DNA from: Schlesneria paludicola DSM 18645
GTDB taxonomy: Bacteria > Planctomycetota > Planctomycetia > Planctomycetales > Planctomycetaceae
DNA length: 55,608 nucleotides
Reading direction: 5' to 3'
Assembly: GCA_945869955.1 (NCBI GenBank)
Contig: CAMBQP010000009.1
Span: 1 to 55,608 of the forward strand
Made by a program: the position numbers and the translations under genes
The notes under the pieces: generated by a model
Told to the model about the DNA's origin: nothing
What the model saw: the letters and a program-made list of their open reading frames with translations, nothing else
Databases searched by the model: none
Shown here: positions 28,764 through 37,781 of the stretch, piece after piece
Layout of the letters: each line of letters opens with the position of its first letter
Position numbering within the stretch: position 1 is the stretch's first letter

Positions 28764-28943
28764 GATCTCTCCCTAAATCGAGGCAAGGATGCGATAGGCA
28801 CGATATCAGCACGATGAGGAGCACTCAGCCGAGATCGTATCATAACCGAGACAACCGCGATTCGGGGATGGAACAGAAGACCCGGAATTGTCGCGGCCTC
28901 TCTTTTTTTGCCCGATGCCCATTGACCTGCCACCGGATCAAAT
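28764..28943. other. Upstream region of the ALDH gene; no gene seen
   Basis: This 180-bp stretch is the first part of a 311-bp gap and precedes the minus-strand ALDH start. Its only open frames are shadows. It should contain the ALDH promoter; no consensus elements stand out. Confidence 0.45.
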
Positions 28944-28978
28944 ACAAAAAACCCCTGCCGCACTGGGCAACAGGGGTT
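28944..28978 (-). terminator. Rho-independent terminator of the glutathione peroxidase gene
   Basis: Stem AACCCCTG (28950-28957) with CAGGGGTT (28971-28978) around a 13-base loop. On the minus strand it is followed by a T-run (complement of 28944-28949). It lies about 100 bp after the peroxidase stop. Confidence 0.8.
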
Positions 28979-29074
28979 CGCGATCCAGAAGATCAATCGA
29001 TTTGTACAGCACTTTCGCTGATCTGGTTACCCTTGGTCTCATCAACTTCAGTGGGACCGGATGTTGATGAAAAA

Positions 29075-29635
29075 CTACTTGCCCGACTTGGCCAATTCGG
29101 CTTCGATGGCTTTCACGACTTCTGGCGCATCGGGTTTCGTTCCGGTGGGGAAGCGAGCGACGACGTTGCCGTTGCGACCAATCACGAATTTTTCAAAATT
29201 CCACTTGATCGGTCCATCCTTAGTGAGCTGCTTGTACAGCGGTGCGGCTTTAGCACCGTTGACATCAATTTTCGAGAACAGGTCGAACGAGACATCGTAT
29301 TTCGTCTTACAGAATTTGACGATTTCTTCTTCGGTCCCTGGTTCCTGTCCGCCGAATTGATTGCAAGGGAAGCCAATGACGGCTAGACCCTGATCGTGAT
29401 ATTTGTCTTGCAGTCCTTCGAGTTGCTTATACTGAGGAGTCGCACCACACTGGCTGGCGACGTTCACCACCAGCAGGACTTTTCCGCTGTATTTTTCGGC
29501 GAGATTCACTTCTTTGCCATCAATGGCTTTCATCTTGTGGTCAAGCACTTTGGCCCCTTTGTCTTGAGCGGTGACAGCAACCGAAGTCATTGCAACAACG
29601 GTACCAGCAAACAGGCAGGCGGCGAGCAGTCTCAT
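29075..29635 (-). CDS. Secreted glutathione peroxidase-like thiol peroxidase
   Basis: A 186-residue peroxidase of the GPx family that reduces hydroperoxides. Residues 1-23 are a clear signal peptide (MRLLAACLFAGTVVAMTSVAVTA), so it acts outside the cytoplasm. The peroxidatic Cys is C63 in VNVASQCGATPQY; the catalytic Gln is in FPCNQFGGQEPG and the Trp/Asn in KWNFEKFVIGRNG. The second Cys in the FPCNQF segment and another in KFCKTKYDV fit thioredoxin-dependent plant/bacterial GPx rather than glutathione-specific enzymes. ATG at 29635. A terminator hairpin follows about 100 bp downstream. It is divergent from the TolB-like gene. Confidence 0.93.
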   Translation of the reverse strand: MRLLAACLFAGTVVAMTSVAVTAQDKGAKVLDHKMKAIDGKEVNLAEKYSGKVLLVVNVASQCGATPQYKQLEGLQDKYHDQGLAVIGFPCNQFGGQEPGTEEEIVKFCKTKYDVSFDLFSKIDVNGAKAAPLYKQLTKDGPIKWNFEKFVIGRNGNVVARFPTGTKPDAPEVVKAIEAELAKSGK

Positions 29636-29990
29636 TGGGAGTTACTCCAGGCGGATTCGGCGACACGAACGAGAGGACAGCCACCAATGGCCGCACAAGG
29701 GAGAGCTCGTTCCATCCTGACAATTGTAGCCAGACGAGACGGGATAACCAGTGAACAGCCACTGATCCCGCGGTAAGTTTGTGGACCGGTGGCCACAAGC
29801 GTTTTCAACAAAGCCGCAGTGTGGAACCCCGCAGCGGGCTTTGGACTCAAACCGAGCCACCCTTTCCCAGCCTGACTTTTCTTGGGCGGGATCAAGTTGT
29901 ATGGTAACTGATTGCACCCCTAACAAGACCTTCGATACGGCCAGCGAGTCTGCTGCCGTTACCTGCGGCGTAATTCTTCGAGAGGTTCCC
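29636..29990. other. Divergent intergenic region between peroxidase and TolB-like genes (355 bp)
   Basis: The frame of the TolB-like gene is open back to 29781 but the extra 70 residues look non-coding. Both promoters must lie here. GAGAGG directly before the ATG at 29991 is a good ribosome binding site. Confidence 0.5.
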
Positions 29991-31283
29991 ATGTCTCACC
30001 GAAATTTTGATGAGTTCCGACGAATGGCCAATTTGCTGCAGCGCCGTGACTTCCTCGTCAAATTGCTCCTCGTTCCCTGTGTGATTTCTCAAACATCCAG
30101 CTGGGGGGCCGAAGGGGAGAATTCTGCTCAAAACCCGTCGCGGTTCTTTTTCACCTCGCAGGGAAAAACAGGGTTAGCGAGTCATGACGGCAGTGAACTG
30201 CGGTATCTCGATTTCGAAGCTCCCGGACAGGCGACCTGGCAGCCCGGTTCCTGTTTCAGCGATGGCCGACGTGTTGTGGTGCTCAGCATGGAACCGCGAC
30301 GCGACGGCCCCGGTCGGCCGTTTGAAGAATTCTATACCCAAACGCCGACTCATTTGTGGCAGTACGATCTGAAGTCTGGCGAGCTGGTCGAGATTTGTAC
30401 CAAAGACCGCATTGCACCATTTACGACCCCGGCGCTGCTGATTTCTGATGAGCGACTGTTGATTCAGGTGGTGAAGAACAAAGTTGGTCAGATTTACAGC
30501 GTCCGCCTGGATGGGAGTGACCCGCGCGAGTTTACCAAGGGGGGAGAAGGTTTGCCGTATGGACTGAGCCTCAGCCCGGACGGAAAACGGGTTGCCTTCC
30601 ATCTGGCCAGCCCGCAGGGATATCAGATCTGGACCAGTGACACCGACGGGAGAAACCGGACCCGCGTTGCCGCACAACCGGGGCATTTGTACTTTGGAAC
30701 TCAATGGTCACCGGATGGCGAGTGGGTGTTGTACGTCGATTGCCTGCACCAGCAGGATCCCGGGCATGACTGGTGCGATGTTTGCATCGGGCGTCCCGAT
30801 GGTTCCGAACACCGGGTCTTGACCTCGGAACAATCGATGTGGTTTGCTGCGACGTATGGGAGTCCCAAAACGCGAGGGGGTGGTTCTAACGTTCCGTGCT
30901 GGACTCGTGATGGCCAGATTCTGTTTCCGCGTCGAACCAAAGAGGCTCGGGTCCCCTGGCAATACCGCGTGAACCAGCCGGATCTTGATCACTTCAATCG
31001 CGACTTCAAGCCCGAGACCGCACAGGGGGGGACCCAAATTTGTCGACTCGACCCCAAGCAGGGCTCGATCACCCCGTTAACACCTCAGGACGATCAGGTT
31101 TGGGATTTTCGGGCGAGTCAATCCAGCGACGGCGAGCAGATCGTTTTTTGTCGAGCCGCTACGGGGGAAGCCCCTGCGATCTGGGTGATGGATAACCAGG
31201 GAAAGAACGCCCGATTGATCACCCGCGGCGTTGATGACGTTGGTGCCGACCATCCACGCTGGATTCCGACCGCTGCCCGTTGA
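29991..31283 (+). CDS. TolB-like beta-propeller protein (PD40 repeats), exported
   Basis: A 430-residue protein beginning at ATG 29991, preceded by a good GAGAGG ribosome binding site; a longer frame from 29781 has no family character. Residues about 15-42 (RRDFLVKLLLVPCVISQTSSWGAE) form a twin-arginine-like or Sec signal. The mature part has WD40-like/TolB blades with typical SPDGKRVAF, WSPDGEWVLYVD, WTSDTDGRNRTRV and ASQSSDGEQIVFCR wording. Such propellers in planctomycetes bind proteins or oligogalacturonides (oligogalacturonate-lyase-like group), but no catalytic residues can be assigned. It is transcribed alone or with the glycosyltransferase 110 bp downstream. Confidence 0.85.
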   Translation: MSHRNFDEFRRMANLLQRRDFLVKLLLVPCVISQTSSWGAEGENSAQNPSRFFFTSQGKTGLASHDGSELRYLDFEAPGQATWQPGSCFSDGRRVVVLSMEPRRDGPGRPFEEFYTQTPTHLWQYDLKSGELVEICTKDRIAPFTTPALLISDERLLIQVVKNKVGQIYSVRLDGSDPREFTKGGEGLPYGLSLSPDGKRVAFHLASPQGYQIWTSDTDGRNRTRVAAQPGHLYFGTQWSPDGEWVLYVDCLHQQDPGHDWCDVCIGRPDGSEHRVLTSEQSMWFAATYGSPKTRGGGSNVPCWTRDGQILFPRRTKEARVPWQYRVNQPDLDHFNRDFKPETAQGGTQICRLDPKQGSITPLTPQDDQVWDFRASQSSDGEQIVFCRAATGEAPAIWVMDNQGKNARLITRGVDDVGADHPRWIPTAAR

Positions 31284-31406
31284 ATTCACCGGGGTGCTGC
31301 AGGAATACTCGATCACGATTGGCAGGAGGCATTCATGCCAAGTAGACTTTGGGTAACGATCGTTGATGCCACTTAACGGGTTTGATTAACGGGTTTGAAA
31401 GCTGCT

Positions 31407-32549
31407 GTGTCCAAGTCGCGTCTGGTTCTTTTGATTCCGACTCTCGATCGCTCCGGGGCCGAGAAACAGTTTACGTTGCTCGCCTCGCACCTCCCTCAGG
31501 ACGAGTTCGAGGTGACTGCGATCGCCTTGACACGCGGCGGCCCCTATGCCGAGGCCCTCAAGTCTGCCGGAGTTCCGCTCACGATCATCGGCAAACGAGC
31601 CCGGTTTGATCCGTCAACGTTCTGGCGACTCCGATCTGAGCTCAGGCAATTGCAGCCAGACATTCTGCATACTTGGTTATTTGCAGCCAATAGCTATGGC
31701 CGAATGTGTGCCAGCGTTGTGCCCGCAGCAAAAATCGTGGTGTCCGAGCGGTGTGTCGACAGTTGGAAAGCGGGCTGGCAGCTTTGGCTTGATCGTCGGC
31801 TGATCAACCGCACCGATCGTCTGGTCGGTAATTCCAGCAGTGTCGTCGAGTTTTATCGTGAATTGGGGGTTCCCTCGGACCGGTTACAATGCATTCCGAA
31901 TGGGATCGAAATTCCGCCCATGGCACAGACCTGTGATCCGGCGGCGCGGGAAACGCTGCGGAACGAATTGAAGCTCCCCGCTGATGCGTTTGTCGCGGGG
32001 TACATCGGACGGTTGGCAAAGCAAAAACGGGTTGAAGATCTGATCTGGGCCGTGGAAACATTGCGACAGATTCGGCCCAAGTTATTTCTGGTGATCGTGG
32101 GAGACGGCCCCGAACGACAGCGGCTCGAGAATTTCGCTCGCGATGTCGGATGTCTTGAACACGTGAGATTTCTTGGCCATCGCGAAGATGCGTCACGTTG
32201 GTTAAAATTAATCGATGTCTTTTGCCTGGCGAGTAGTTTTGAAGGGATGTCGAATAGTGTGATGGAAGCGATGTCGGTCGGTAAGCCAGTGATTGCCAGC
32301 GACATTCCCGCCAATCGCGAGTTAGTGCTTCAAAGCAAAACCGGGTTTTTACCGAAACTGGCTGATACGGTTGGCTTTATGCAGTTCCTACGCTGCCTGA
32401 TGGATCAGCCGGGATTGTGTGAGAAACTGGGATCCGCCGGGCGGGACCGGATCGAAAAATTCTTCAGTGTCTCGCGAATGGTCGAATCGTATGTGGAAGT
32501 CTATCGCAGTTTGCAATCTCCCCCTGACGGTCATCCGATCGTCAAATGA
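31407..32549 (+). CDS. Glycosyltransferase family 4 protein
   Basis: A 380-residue GT-B fold glycosyltransferase (GT4). The N-terminal domain has LVLLIPTLDRSGAEKQFTLLA (acceptor loop) and the C-terminal domain GYIGRLAKQKRVEDLIWAV, LVIVGDGPERQRLE and EGMSNSVMEAMSVGKPVIASD with the two glutamates that hold the donor nucleotide sugar. Start choice is GTG at 31407; an in-frame TTG at 31395 is also possible and no ATG is available. It probably adds a sugar to a lipid-linked glycan or exopolysaccharide at the cytoplasmic membrane. It stands apart from other glycan-export genes, though manC and a phosphohexomutase are in the same window. Confidence 0.9.
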   Translation: MSKSRLVLLIPTLDRSGAEKQFTLLASHLPQDEFEVTAIALTRGGPYAEALKSAGVPLTIIGKRARFDPSTFWRLRSELRQLQPDILHTWLFAANSYGRMCASVVPAAKIVVSERCVDSWKAGWQLWLDRRLINRTDRLVGNSSSVVEFYRELGVPSDRLQCIPNGIEIPPMAQTCDPAARETLRNELKLPADAFVAGYIGRLAKQKRVEDLIWAVETLRQIRPKLFLVIVGDGPERQRLENFARDVGCLEHVRFLGHREDASRWLKLIDVFCLASSFEGMSNSVMEAMSVGKPVIASDIPANRELVLQSKTGFLPKLADTVGFMQFLRCLMDQPGLCEKLGSAGRDRIEKFFSVSRMVESYVEVYRSLQSPPDGHPIVK

Positions 32550-32676
32550 GCTTTATTTAGCGGCAGAACAAAGAACGAGGCCTGATATGGACGCGTTGAC
32601 GACAGCCATGTTCCCCGTGGGGTTAGAGGGTCGGACTATTGAGGTACAAGGTGTGGTATCCGGTGAGGTAGCGGGA

Positions 32677-35600
32677 ATGAAGTCTGCCACTGTGCGGGGT
32701 TTCCTGATCGTCGTGATCGGGACGCTGGTCGCGATGACCTGTCGTACGCGGGGCGGTCATGCGGAAGAAAAGCCGATGATTCCACCGGCGACGAAACGAG
32801 CGGTCGATTTTGTTCGTGACATCAAACCACTGCTGAAAGACCACTGTTGGAAGTGCCATGGAGCCAGCAAACAACGGGGTGATTTGCGACTCGATGAAAA
32901 AGCGGCGGCGATGATGGGGGGCGAAAGTTTTGCTCCTGCGATTATTCCTGGCAGCGGTGCCGAAAGCCCGCTGGTGAAATTCTCTGCGGGTGTTGTCGAG
33001 GGGCTGCAAATGCCTCCCGAGGGTGAGAAAAAGCTGACCAAGGACGAAGTCGGACTGTTACGAGCCTGGATTGATCAAGGGGCAAAATGGCCTGACGAAG
33101 CCCCCAAGCAGCGCGACGCCGAACACTGGTCATTTCAGCCTTTAAAGCGGCCGGTGATTCCCCTCGTCTCGCCCGTGAATGCCGATTGGGGAATGAATCC
33201 TGTTGATCGCTTCATTGCGGCCAAGCTTCAAACCGTCGGCAGCCAAAAAAACGTCGGGAGCCAAAAACTCGTAGGAACGACCGAGGGAATTGCCCCTTCT
33301 GCTGCTGCAGATCGGGTGACGCTCATTCGTCGCGCCACATTCGATTTGGTAGGACTCCCGGCAACGCTGAACGAACTGACCGAGTTTCTTGCTGAAACTC
33401 GCCCGGATGCGTTTGAGCGGTTGGTGGATCGACTGCTCGCCTCACCCCACTTTGGTGAACGTTGGGCACGACACTGGCTGGATGTGGTCAAGTTTGCCGA
33501 GAGTGATGGGTTTGAAACAAACCAGCCCCGTCCGAATGCCTGGCCGTATCGGGATTATGTCATTCGCGCGTTCAACGAAGATAAATCTTTCGATCGGTTT
33601 CTGTTCGAGCAGCTGGCAGGTGACAGCGTGGGCGCTGACGATGCCACGGGTTTCCTGGTCACCGGGGCGATGGATCGCGTGAAAAGCCCTGATCCGGGAC
33701 TGACGGCCCAACAGAGAGCCGATGAACTGCACGACATGGTTAGCACCACCACCAGTGCTTTTGTCGGGCTGACGGTTGGCTGTGCCCGCTGCCACAACCA
33801 CAAGTTCGACCCGATTTCCCAAACGGACTACTATTCAATTAAAGCGGTTTTTGCGGGGGTCCAGCATGGTGAACGACCACTGAAACCAGCGGATTTCGAA
33901 CAGCGTCAGCTGCTAAACGAACAGATCAAAACCAAACTGGGTGTCGTGGAACAGAAACTCGCGAATTACGAACCCTTATCCTTCGTCAGCCGCCGGGAAA
34001 GAACCGTTCAACATTCGGATGCGACCCGGCAACTTTCGCGAACGACGTTGCTGCTGGGTGAAGAGTTTTCGGGCGATTCCGGTGCGGCGAGTCAAACCAT
34101 CGTAATTCCTCGCCAGGGACTGCAGCCCTATCAGGCGGGACGCGGAAAAGGGGAGCTGAATGACCAAGGCGATTCCCAGCGGTTTCCCAATCTCGGCCGC
34201 AGCTATTCGTACTGGTCCGAGGTTCCCCGCCGTGATCTGCAGACTTGGAATCCGGGAGTCAACGGAACGTGGCACATCTGGCTCTCGTGGGGCTGCGGAT
34301 GGGAGACACACTCGCCCGATGCTCGTTATGTGCTCGATCGAGACGGAGATCTGACAACACAGCAAGATCAGCAGGAAATTGCCAAAGTAGACCAAAGACA
34401 CTTTGCGGATGGAACCGGCAGTGCAGAGGGAAAACCACTCTGGAGTGGCTTTTTCGATGCAGGGATGCACGAACTGACTTCCGCATCAAAAATCATTTTA
34501 CGGGGGGGTGATACGACCGCATTCATCACGGCGGACCTGATTTGTCTGCAGGAGGGAGACGTTGAAACTGTCTTTAAAAAGCCGACCTTACCGCAACTGC
34601 GTCCTTCCGTTCATCGCCAAACCAATGTGGACCGGTTCCCCCCGATCAAAGCACGATTTGTCCGGTTTGTGATCGAGGCAACGACTGGCAGCGAACCCTG
34701 CCTGGATGAGCTGGAAGTCTTTGAAACGATGGCGACTCCGCAGACGATTCCCCGGAACGTGGCGTTGTCGAGTCTGGGAACGGTCGCAACCTCGTCCTCC
34801 AATTTGCCTGGATTTGACATTCACCAACTCGCGTTTGTGAACGATGGTCGATACGGAAATACCGCCAGCTGGATCTCGAACGAACCGGGCCGGGGCTGGG
34901 TGCAACTCGAATTTCCCGCCGCAGTGGAAATTGATCGGGTACTCTGGAGCCGCGATCGATCTGAAAGTGGTCAGTTTCAAGATCGCGTGGCGACGCGCTA
35001 TCGCATTGAAGCGGGAATGACACCCGAATCGATGCAGGTCGTTGCGAGTTCTGATGATCGATTGCCGTTTGACCGGAAGCTGACCTCGTTACCGACACTG
35101 GTTTCGGTGCGGGACGAGGAACGAGCCGTTGCCAGTCAGCTCTCGGCAGAACGAGCCTCGTTGCGGCAGCGATTACAATCGACCTCGACGACCGCCGTAA
35201 TTTATGCGGGTCGATTTTCCACTCCCGAACCAACACACCGCTTACATCGTGGTGACCCACTTCAACCCCGGGAAGCGACGATGCCCGCAGGCTTAGCCTC
35301 GTTTGGCTCACCGTGGACGTTGAGTGAGACCGCCATCGATGCGGATCGGCGACAAGCCTTAGCGAAATGGATGAATTCCCCAGATCACCCGCTGACGGCA
35401 CGCGTCATGGCCAATCGGATCTGGCACTTTCACTTTGGCCAGGGACTGGTTCCGACCCCCAGCGATTTTGGCCGCAATGGTCTCCCCCCGTCAAACCCGG
35501 CATTGCTGGATTGGCTGGCAAGCGAAACCCAGTCCACCAGTTCGCCGAAAAAACTCCATCGATTGATGGTCACCTCGGCAACTTACCGTCAATCGGCTGA

Positions 35601-36177
35601 GGTACGCCCCGAGGGGCTGCAAGCCGATGCAACCACTCAGTTTTTGTGGCGATATCCCCCTCGTCGCCTCGAAGCGGAAGCGTTACGCGATGCGATGCTG
35701 TCTGTGGCTGGCAATTTGGACGATCGAATGTACGGCCCCGGATTCGATTTGTTCGAGCCGAACACAAATTATGTGAAAGTTTACAATTCGAAGCGGGAAA
35801 TGGGCCCGGCAGAGTGGCGACGGATGGTCTATCAGGCGAAGCCCCGTATGCAGTTGGATGAGATCTTCGGGCAATTTGATTGTCCGGACGCAGGTCAGAT
35901 CGCTCCGAAAAGAACCTCGTCCATCACCGCGCTGCAAGCGTTGAATCTGCTGAACAGCCGCTTTGTACTCAAGCAGTCATCTCAGTTTGCCGCACGTTTG
36001 CGTGACGAGGCAGGGAGTGAGCTGACAGCGCAAGTTCAACTCGCCTTTCGGCTCGCTTTTCATCGAGAGCCGTCGGCCGACGAATTGGGGGCCGGGGTCG
36101 AACTGGTGCTCGAATATGGACTGGAATCGTTCTGTCGGGCGACCTTGAACGCGAATGAGTTTTTGTTCGTATTCTGA
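32677..36177 (+). CDS. PSCyt1-DUF1549-DUF1553 protein (planctomycete cytochrome/PSD1 family)
   Basis: A 1166-residue exported multidomain protein. Residues 1-30 are a signal peptide (ATG at 32677 chosen, preceded by a GGTGAGG-like stretch; the open frame continues upstream over the glycosyltransferase end). CWKCH at 57-61 is a c-type haem motif within the PSCyt1 module, ending near LLRAWIDQGAKWPDE. PSCyt2/DUF1549 follows, with RRATFDLVGLPATLNE, SPHFGERWARHWLDVVKFAES and TVGCARCHNHKFDPISQTDYY, which carries a second CxxCH. The centre, about residues 500-800, looks like a carbohydrate-binding (F5/8-type or LamG-like) insert, followed by PSD1/DUF1553 (MNSPDHPLTARVMANRIWHFHFGQGLVPTPSDFG). A short VGSQK duplication lies near residues 187-197. 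Function not established. Confidence 0.92.
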   Translation: MKSATVRGFLIVVIGTLVAMTCRTRGGHAEEKPMIPPATKRAVDFVRDIKPLLKDHCWKCHGASKQRGDLRLDEKAAAMMGGESFAPAIIPGSGAESPLVKFSAGVVEGLQMPPEGEKKLTKDEVGLLRAWIDQGAKWPDEAPKQRDAEHWSFQPLKRPVIPLVSPVNADWGMNPVDRFIAAKLQTVGSQKNVGSQKLVGTTEGIAPSAAADRVTLIRRATFDLVGLPATLNELTEFLAETRPDAFERLVDRLLASPHFGERWARHWLDVVKFAESDGFETNQPRPNAWPYRDYVIRAFNEDKSFDRFLFEQLAGDSVGADDATGFLVTGAMDRVKSPDPGLTAQQRADELHDMVSTTTSAFVGLTVGCARCHNHKFDPISQTDYYSIKAVFAGVQHGERPLKPADFEQRQLLNEQIKTKLGVVEQKLANYEPLSFVSRRERTVQHSDATRQLSRTTLLLGEEFSGDSGAASQTIVIPRQGLQPYQAGRGKGELNDQGDSQRFPNLGRSYSYWSEVPRRDLQTWNPGVNGTWHIWLSWGCGWETHSPDARYVLDRDGDLTTQQDQQEIAKVDQRHFADGTGSAEGKPLWSGFFDAGMHELTSASKIILRGGDTTAFITADLICLQEGDVETVFKKPTLPQLRPSVHRQTNVDRFPPIKARFVRFVIEATTGSEPCLDELEVFETMATPQTIPRNVALSSLGTVATSSSNLPGFDIHQLAFVNDGRYGNTASWISNEPGRGWVQLEFPAAVEIDRVLWSRDRSESGQFQDRVATRYRIEAGMTPESMQVVASSDDRLPFDRKLTSLPTLVSVRDEERAVASQLSAERASLRQRLQSTSTTAVIYAGRFSTPEPTHRLHRGDPLQPREATMPAGLASFGSPWTLSETAIDADRRQALAKWMNSPDHPLTARVMANRIWHFHFGQGLVPTPSDFGRNGLPPSNPALLDWLASETQSTSSPKKLHRLMVTSATYRQSAEVRPEGLQADATTQFLWRYPPRRLEAEALRDAMLSVAGNLDDRMYGPGFDLFEPNTNYVKVYNSKREMGPAEWRRMVYQAKPRMQLDEIFGQFDCPDAGQIAPKRTSSITALQALNLLNSRFVLKQSSQFAARLRDEAGSELTAQVQLAFRLAFHREPSADELGAGVELVLEYGLESFCRATLNANEFLFVF
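33235..33270 (+). repeat. 18-bp in-frame duplication (VGSQKN/VGSQKL)
   Basis: Two adjacent 18-bp units, GTCGGCAGCCAAAAAAAC and GTCGGGAGCCAAAAACTC, lie in the linker between the cytochrome and DUF1549 parts. The first includes a run of seven A. Confidence 0.7.
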
Positions 36178-36322
36178 ATTTGTGTTCCGTCCGCGTTGAT
36201 TGTGTTGATTGATCGGAATGACGCAGCGTCAACGTGAATCGTCCCCTTGTGGCGATTCGGCAGTCCGCGTGGTACAACGCTGTTTCGGTGACCACAGTTT
36301 GATTCGAGACCGGAGCCTTGTC

Positions 36323-36694
36323 ATGGGATTGTTCGGCAGCAAAGACTGGAATGTGATCGCGATCATTTTTGAACGTCGAGAGATGTATCGCGTCAATGGT
36401 CAGCGTGGTAAGGGGAGCGATGCGACTAAGTGTCGTGACGGTGCCAAAAACCATGAACGGACGATCTACTGGGCGGCCTTTGATCAAAAGCGAAAGTTTA
36501 TTGAAGGGGGTGGCGGATTGGGTGAAAAGATGGTCACCAATGAAATCATCGCCCGCCTGAAGAAAGAATTCTCGACAAATATCACCGTTACCAGCGTGCT
36601 GAACGTGCTGGAACGGGGAGAACTCAAAATGGCTTCGAAGCCGTTGCTTTTTACCGGATACCCCAAGCCCGAACAGGGACCGGAAGACGAATAG
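36323..36694 (+). CDS. Small conserved-looking cytoplasmic protein, unknown
   Basis: A 123-residue soluble protein starting MGLFGSKDWN at the ATG at 36323; the frame is open upstream to 36209 but that part looks like untranslated DNA. It is rich in Lys, Arg and Glu, with YWAAFDQKRKFIEGGGGLG in the middle and a helical C-terminal half (MVTNEIIARLKKEFSTNITVTSVLNVLE). It has no signal peptide, membrane helix or catalytic motif, and I recognise no family. It lies 42 bp before the HemQ-like gene on the same strand, so the two may be co-expressed. Confidence 0.65.
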   Translation: MGLFGSKDWNVIAIIFERREMYRVNGQRGKGSDATKCRDGAKNHERTIYWAAFDQKRKFIEGGGGLGEKMVTNEIIARLKKEFSTNITVTSVLNVLERGELKMASKPLLFTGYPKPEQGPEDE

Positions 36695-36735
36695 CATTCC
36701 CTGCGGAAAATCCTTCTTATTCAAGAAAGTTGTTT

Positions 36736-37581
36736 GTGAATCGTCCGACCCATTCTCACGCGCCGTTGCCTGACCCCACCTCAAAACTCGTCGAAGGCTG
36801 GCATTGCCTGCATCTGTATTACCGTGTCGATCAAATGGCTTTGAATCAGCTTTCCCCCAGTGAACTCGCTGAAGGGCGTGAAGCGTTGGTTCATCTGCTC
36901 GACCCCGAGCGTCCTGGTGCCCCCGCTCGTCTACAAACCTCGGTTGTCTCAGGTCACAAAGCGGACTTGGGATTGATGATTATGGACTCGGACCCGTTGC
37001 TGATTGATGGCGTACGTCAGGCGATCCGCGCCTCACGTCTGGGGACCGTACTGCAACCGAGCTATTCGTTTGTCTCGATCACAGAGGTCTCGGAATACGT
37101 TCCAACTGTCGAGCAATACGGAGACAAGTTGCAACGTAGCGAAGGGATGAAGACCGATGATCCCGCGTACACAGCCAAGCTGAATGCCTACGGACAGCGA
37201 TTACCGATGATGAATCGCCAGCGGCTTTGCCCCGATTTTCCGAGTTGGCCTGTGACCTGTTTCTACCCGATGAACAAAATTCGGCATCCCTTGGCGAACT
37301 GGTATATGGAACCGTTTAGCAGTCGCTCGGCGATGATGTCGGAACATGCCACCAGCGGCATCAAGTTTGCCGGGCGCGTCAGCCAGTTAATTACGGCCTC
37401 GACCGGCTATGACGACTGGGAGTGGGGTGTCACTCTGTGGGGAAGAAACCCCGAGTCGATTAAAGAGATCGTGTACACGATGCGATTCGATACCGCATCT
37501 GCCAAGTACGCCGAATTTGGACCGTTTTATATCAGCTATCTGAAGACTCCGGTTGAGGCTCTCGACCACCTGCAGATTTAA
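36736..37581 (+). CDS. Chlorite dismutase-like coproheme decarboxylase (HemQ/ChdC)
   Basis: A 281-residue member of the chlorite dismutase superfamily, closest by motif to HemQ, which oxidatively decarboxylates coproheme to haem b in the coproporphyrin-dependent pathway. Supporting segments are GWHCLHLYYRVD at the N-terminus, TCFYPMNKIR (catalytic Tyr-Pro-Met-x-Lys-x-Arg block), FSSRSAMMSEHATSGIKFAGRVSQLI with the proximal haem-binding His, and STGYDDWEWGVTLWGRNPESIKEIVYTMRFD. The distal Arg diagnostic of chlorite dismutase is not obvious. GTG at 36736 or TTG at 36730 could start it; no ATG is nearby. It is followed by a large hairpin structure. Family confident, activity inferred. Confidence 0.87.
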   Translation: MNRPTHSHAPLPDPTSKLVEGWHCLHLYYRVDQMALNQLSPSELAEGREALVHLLDPERPGAPARLQTSVVSGHKADLGLMIMDSDPLLIDGVRQAIRASRLGTVLQPSYSFVSITEVSEYVPTVEQYGDKLQRSEGMKTDDPAYTAKLNAYGQRLPMMNRQRLCPDFPSWPVTCFYPMNKIRHPLANWYMEPFSSRSAMMSEHATSGIKFAGRVSQLITASTGYDDWEWGVTLWGRNPESIKEIVYTMRFDTASAKYAEFGPFYISYLKTPVEALDHLQI

Positions 37582-37684
37582 GCTGCCGCAGCAGGGGCCA
37601 ACGGGTTTCTGCGTTTTGAAAACAGATTGCTGATTCCCAGCGATCGGTGCGATGGGCGCTGGTGGGAAAGAATCGGACTTATAA

Positions 37685-37755
37685 GAAAAATAGGATGTAG
37701 AATTAGGATGTATAATTTGTATGCGTCCTATTGGTTCCATACGTCCTATTTTTTT
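37685..37755. terminator. Nested hairpin between convergent hemQ-like and pgi genes
   Basis: The outer stem, AAAAATAGGATGTA (37686-37699) with TACGTCCTATTTTT (37740-37753), encloses an inner stem, TAGGATGTAT (37704-37713) with ATGCGTCCTA (37721-37730). Pairs are Watson-Crick or G-U. The outer arms end in A- and T-runs, so it could act as a terminator on both strands. Confidence 0.7.
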
Positions 37756-37781
37756 CCGAAGGACCACTTCAACCAACTGTT

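Noticed and set aside
34646-35401. Minus-strand open frame of 251 codons opposite the DUF1553 part
   Set aside because: Shadow of the PSD1 gene; Arg/Ser-rich without any motif.
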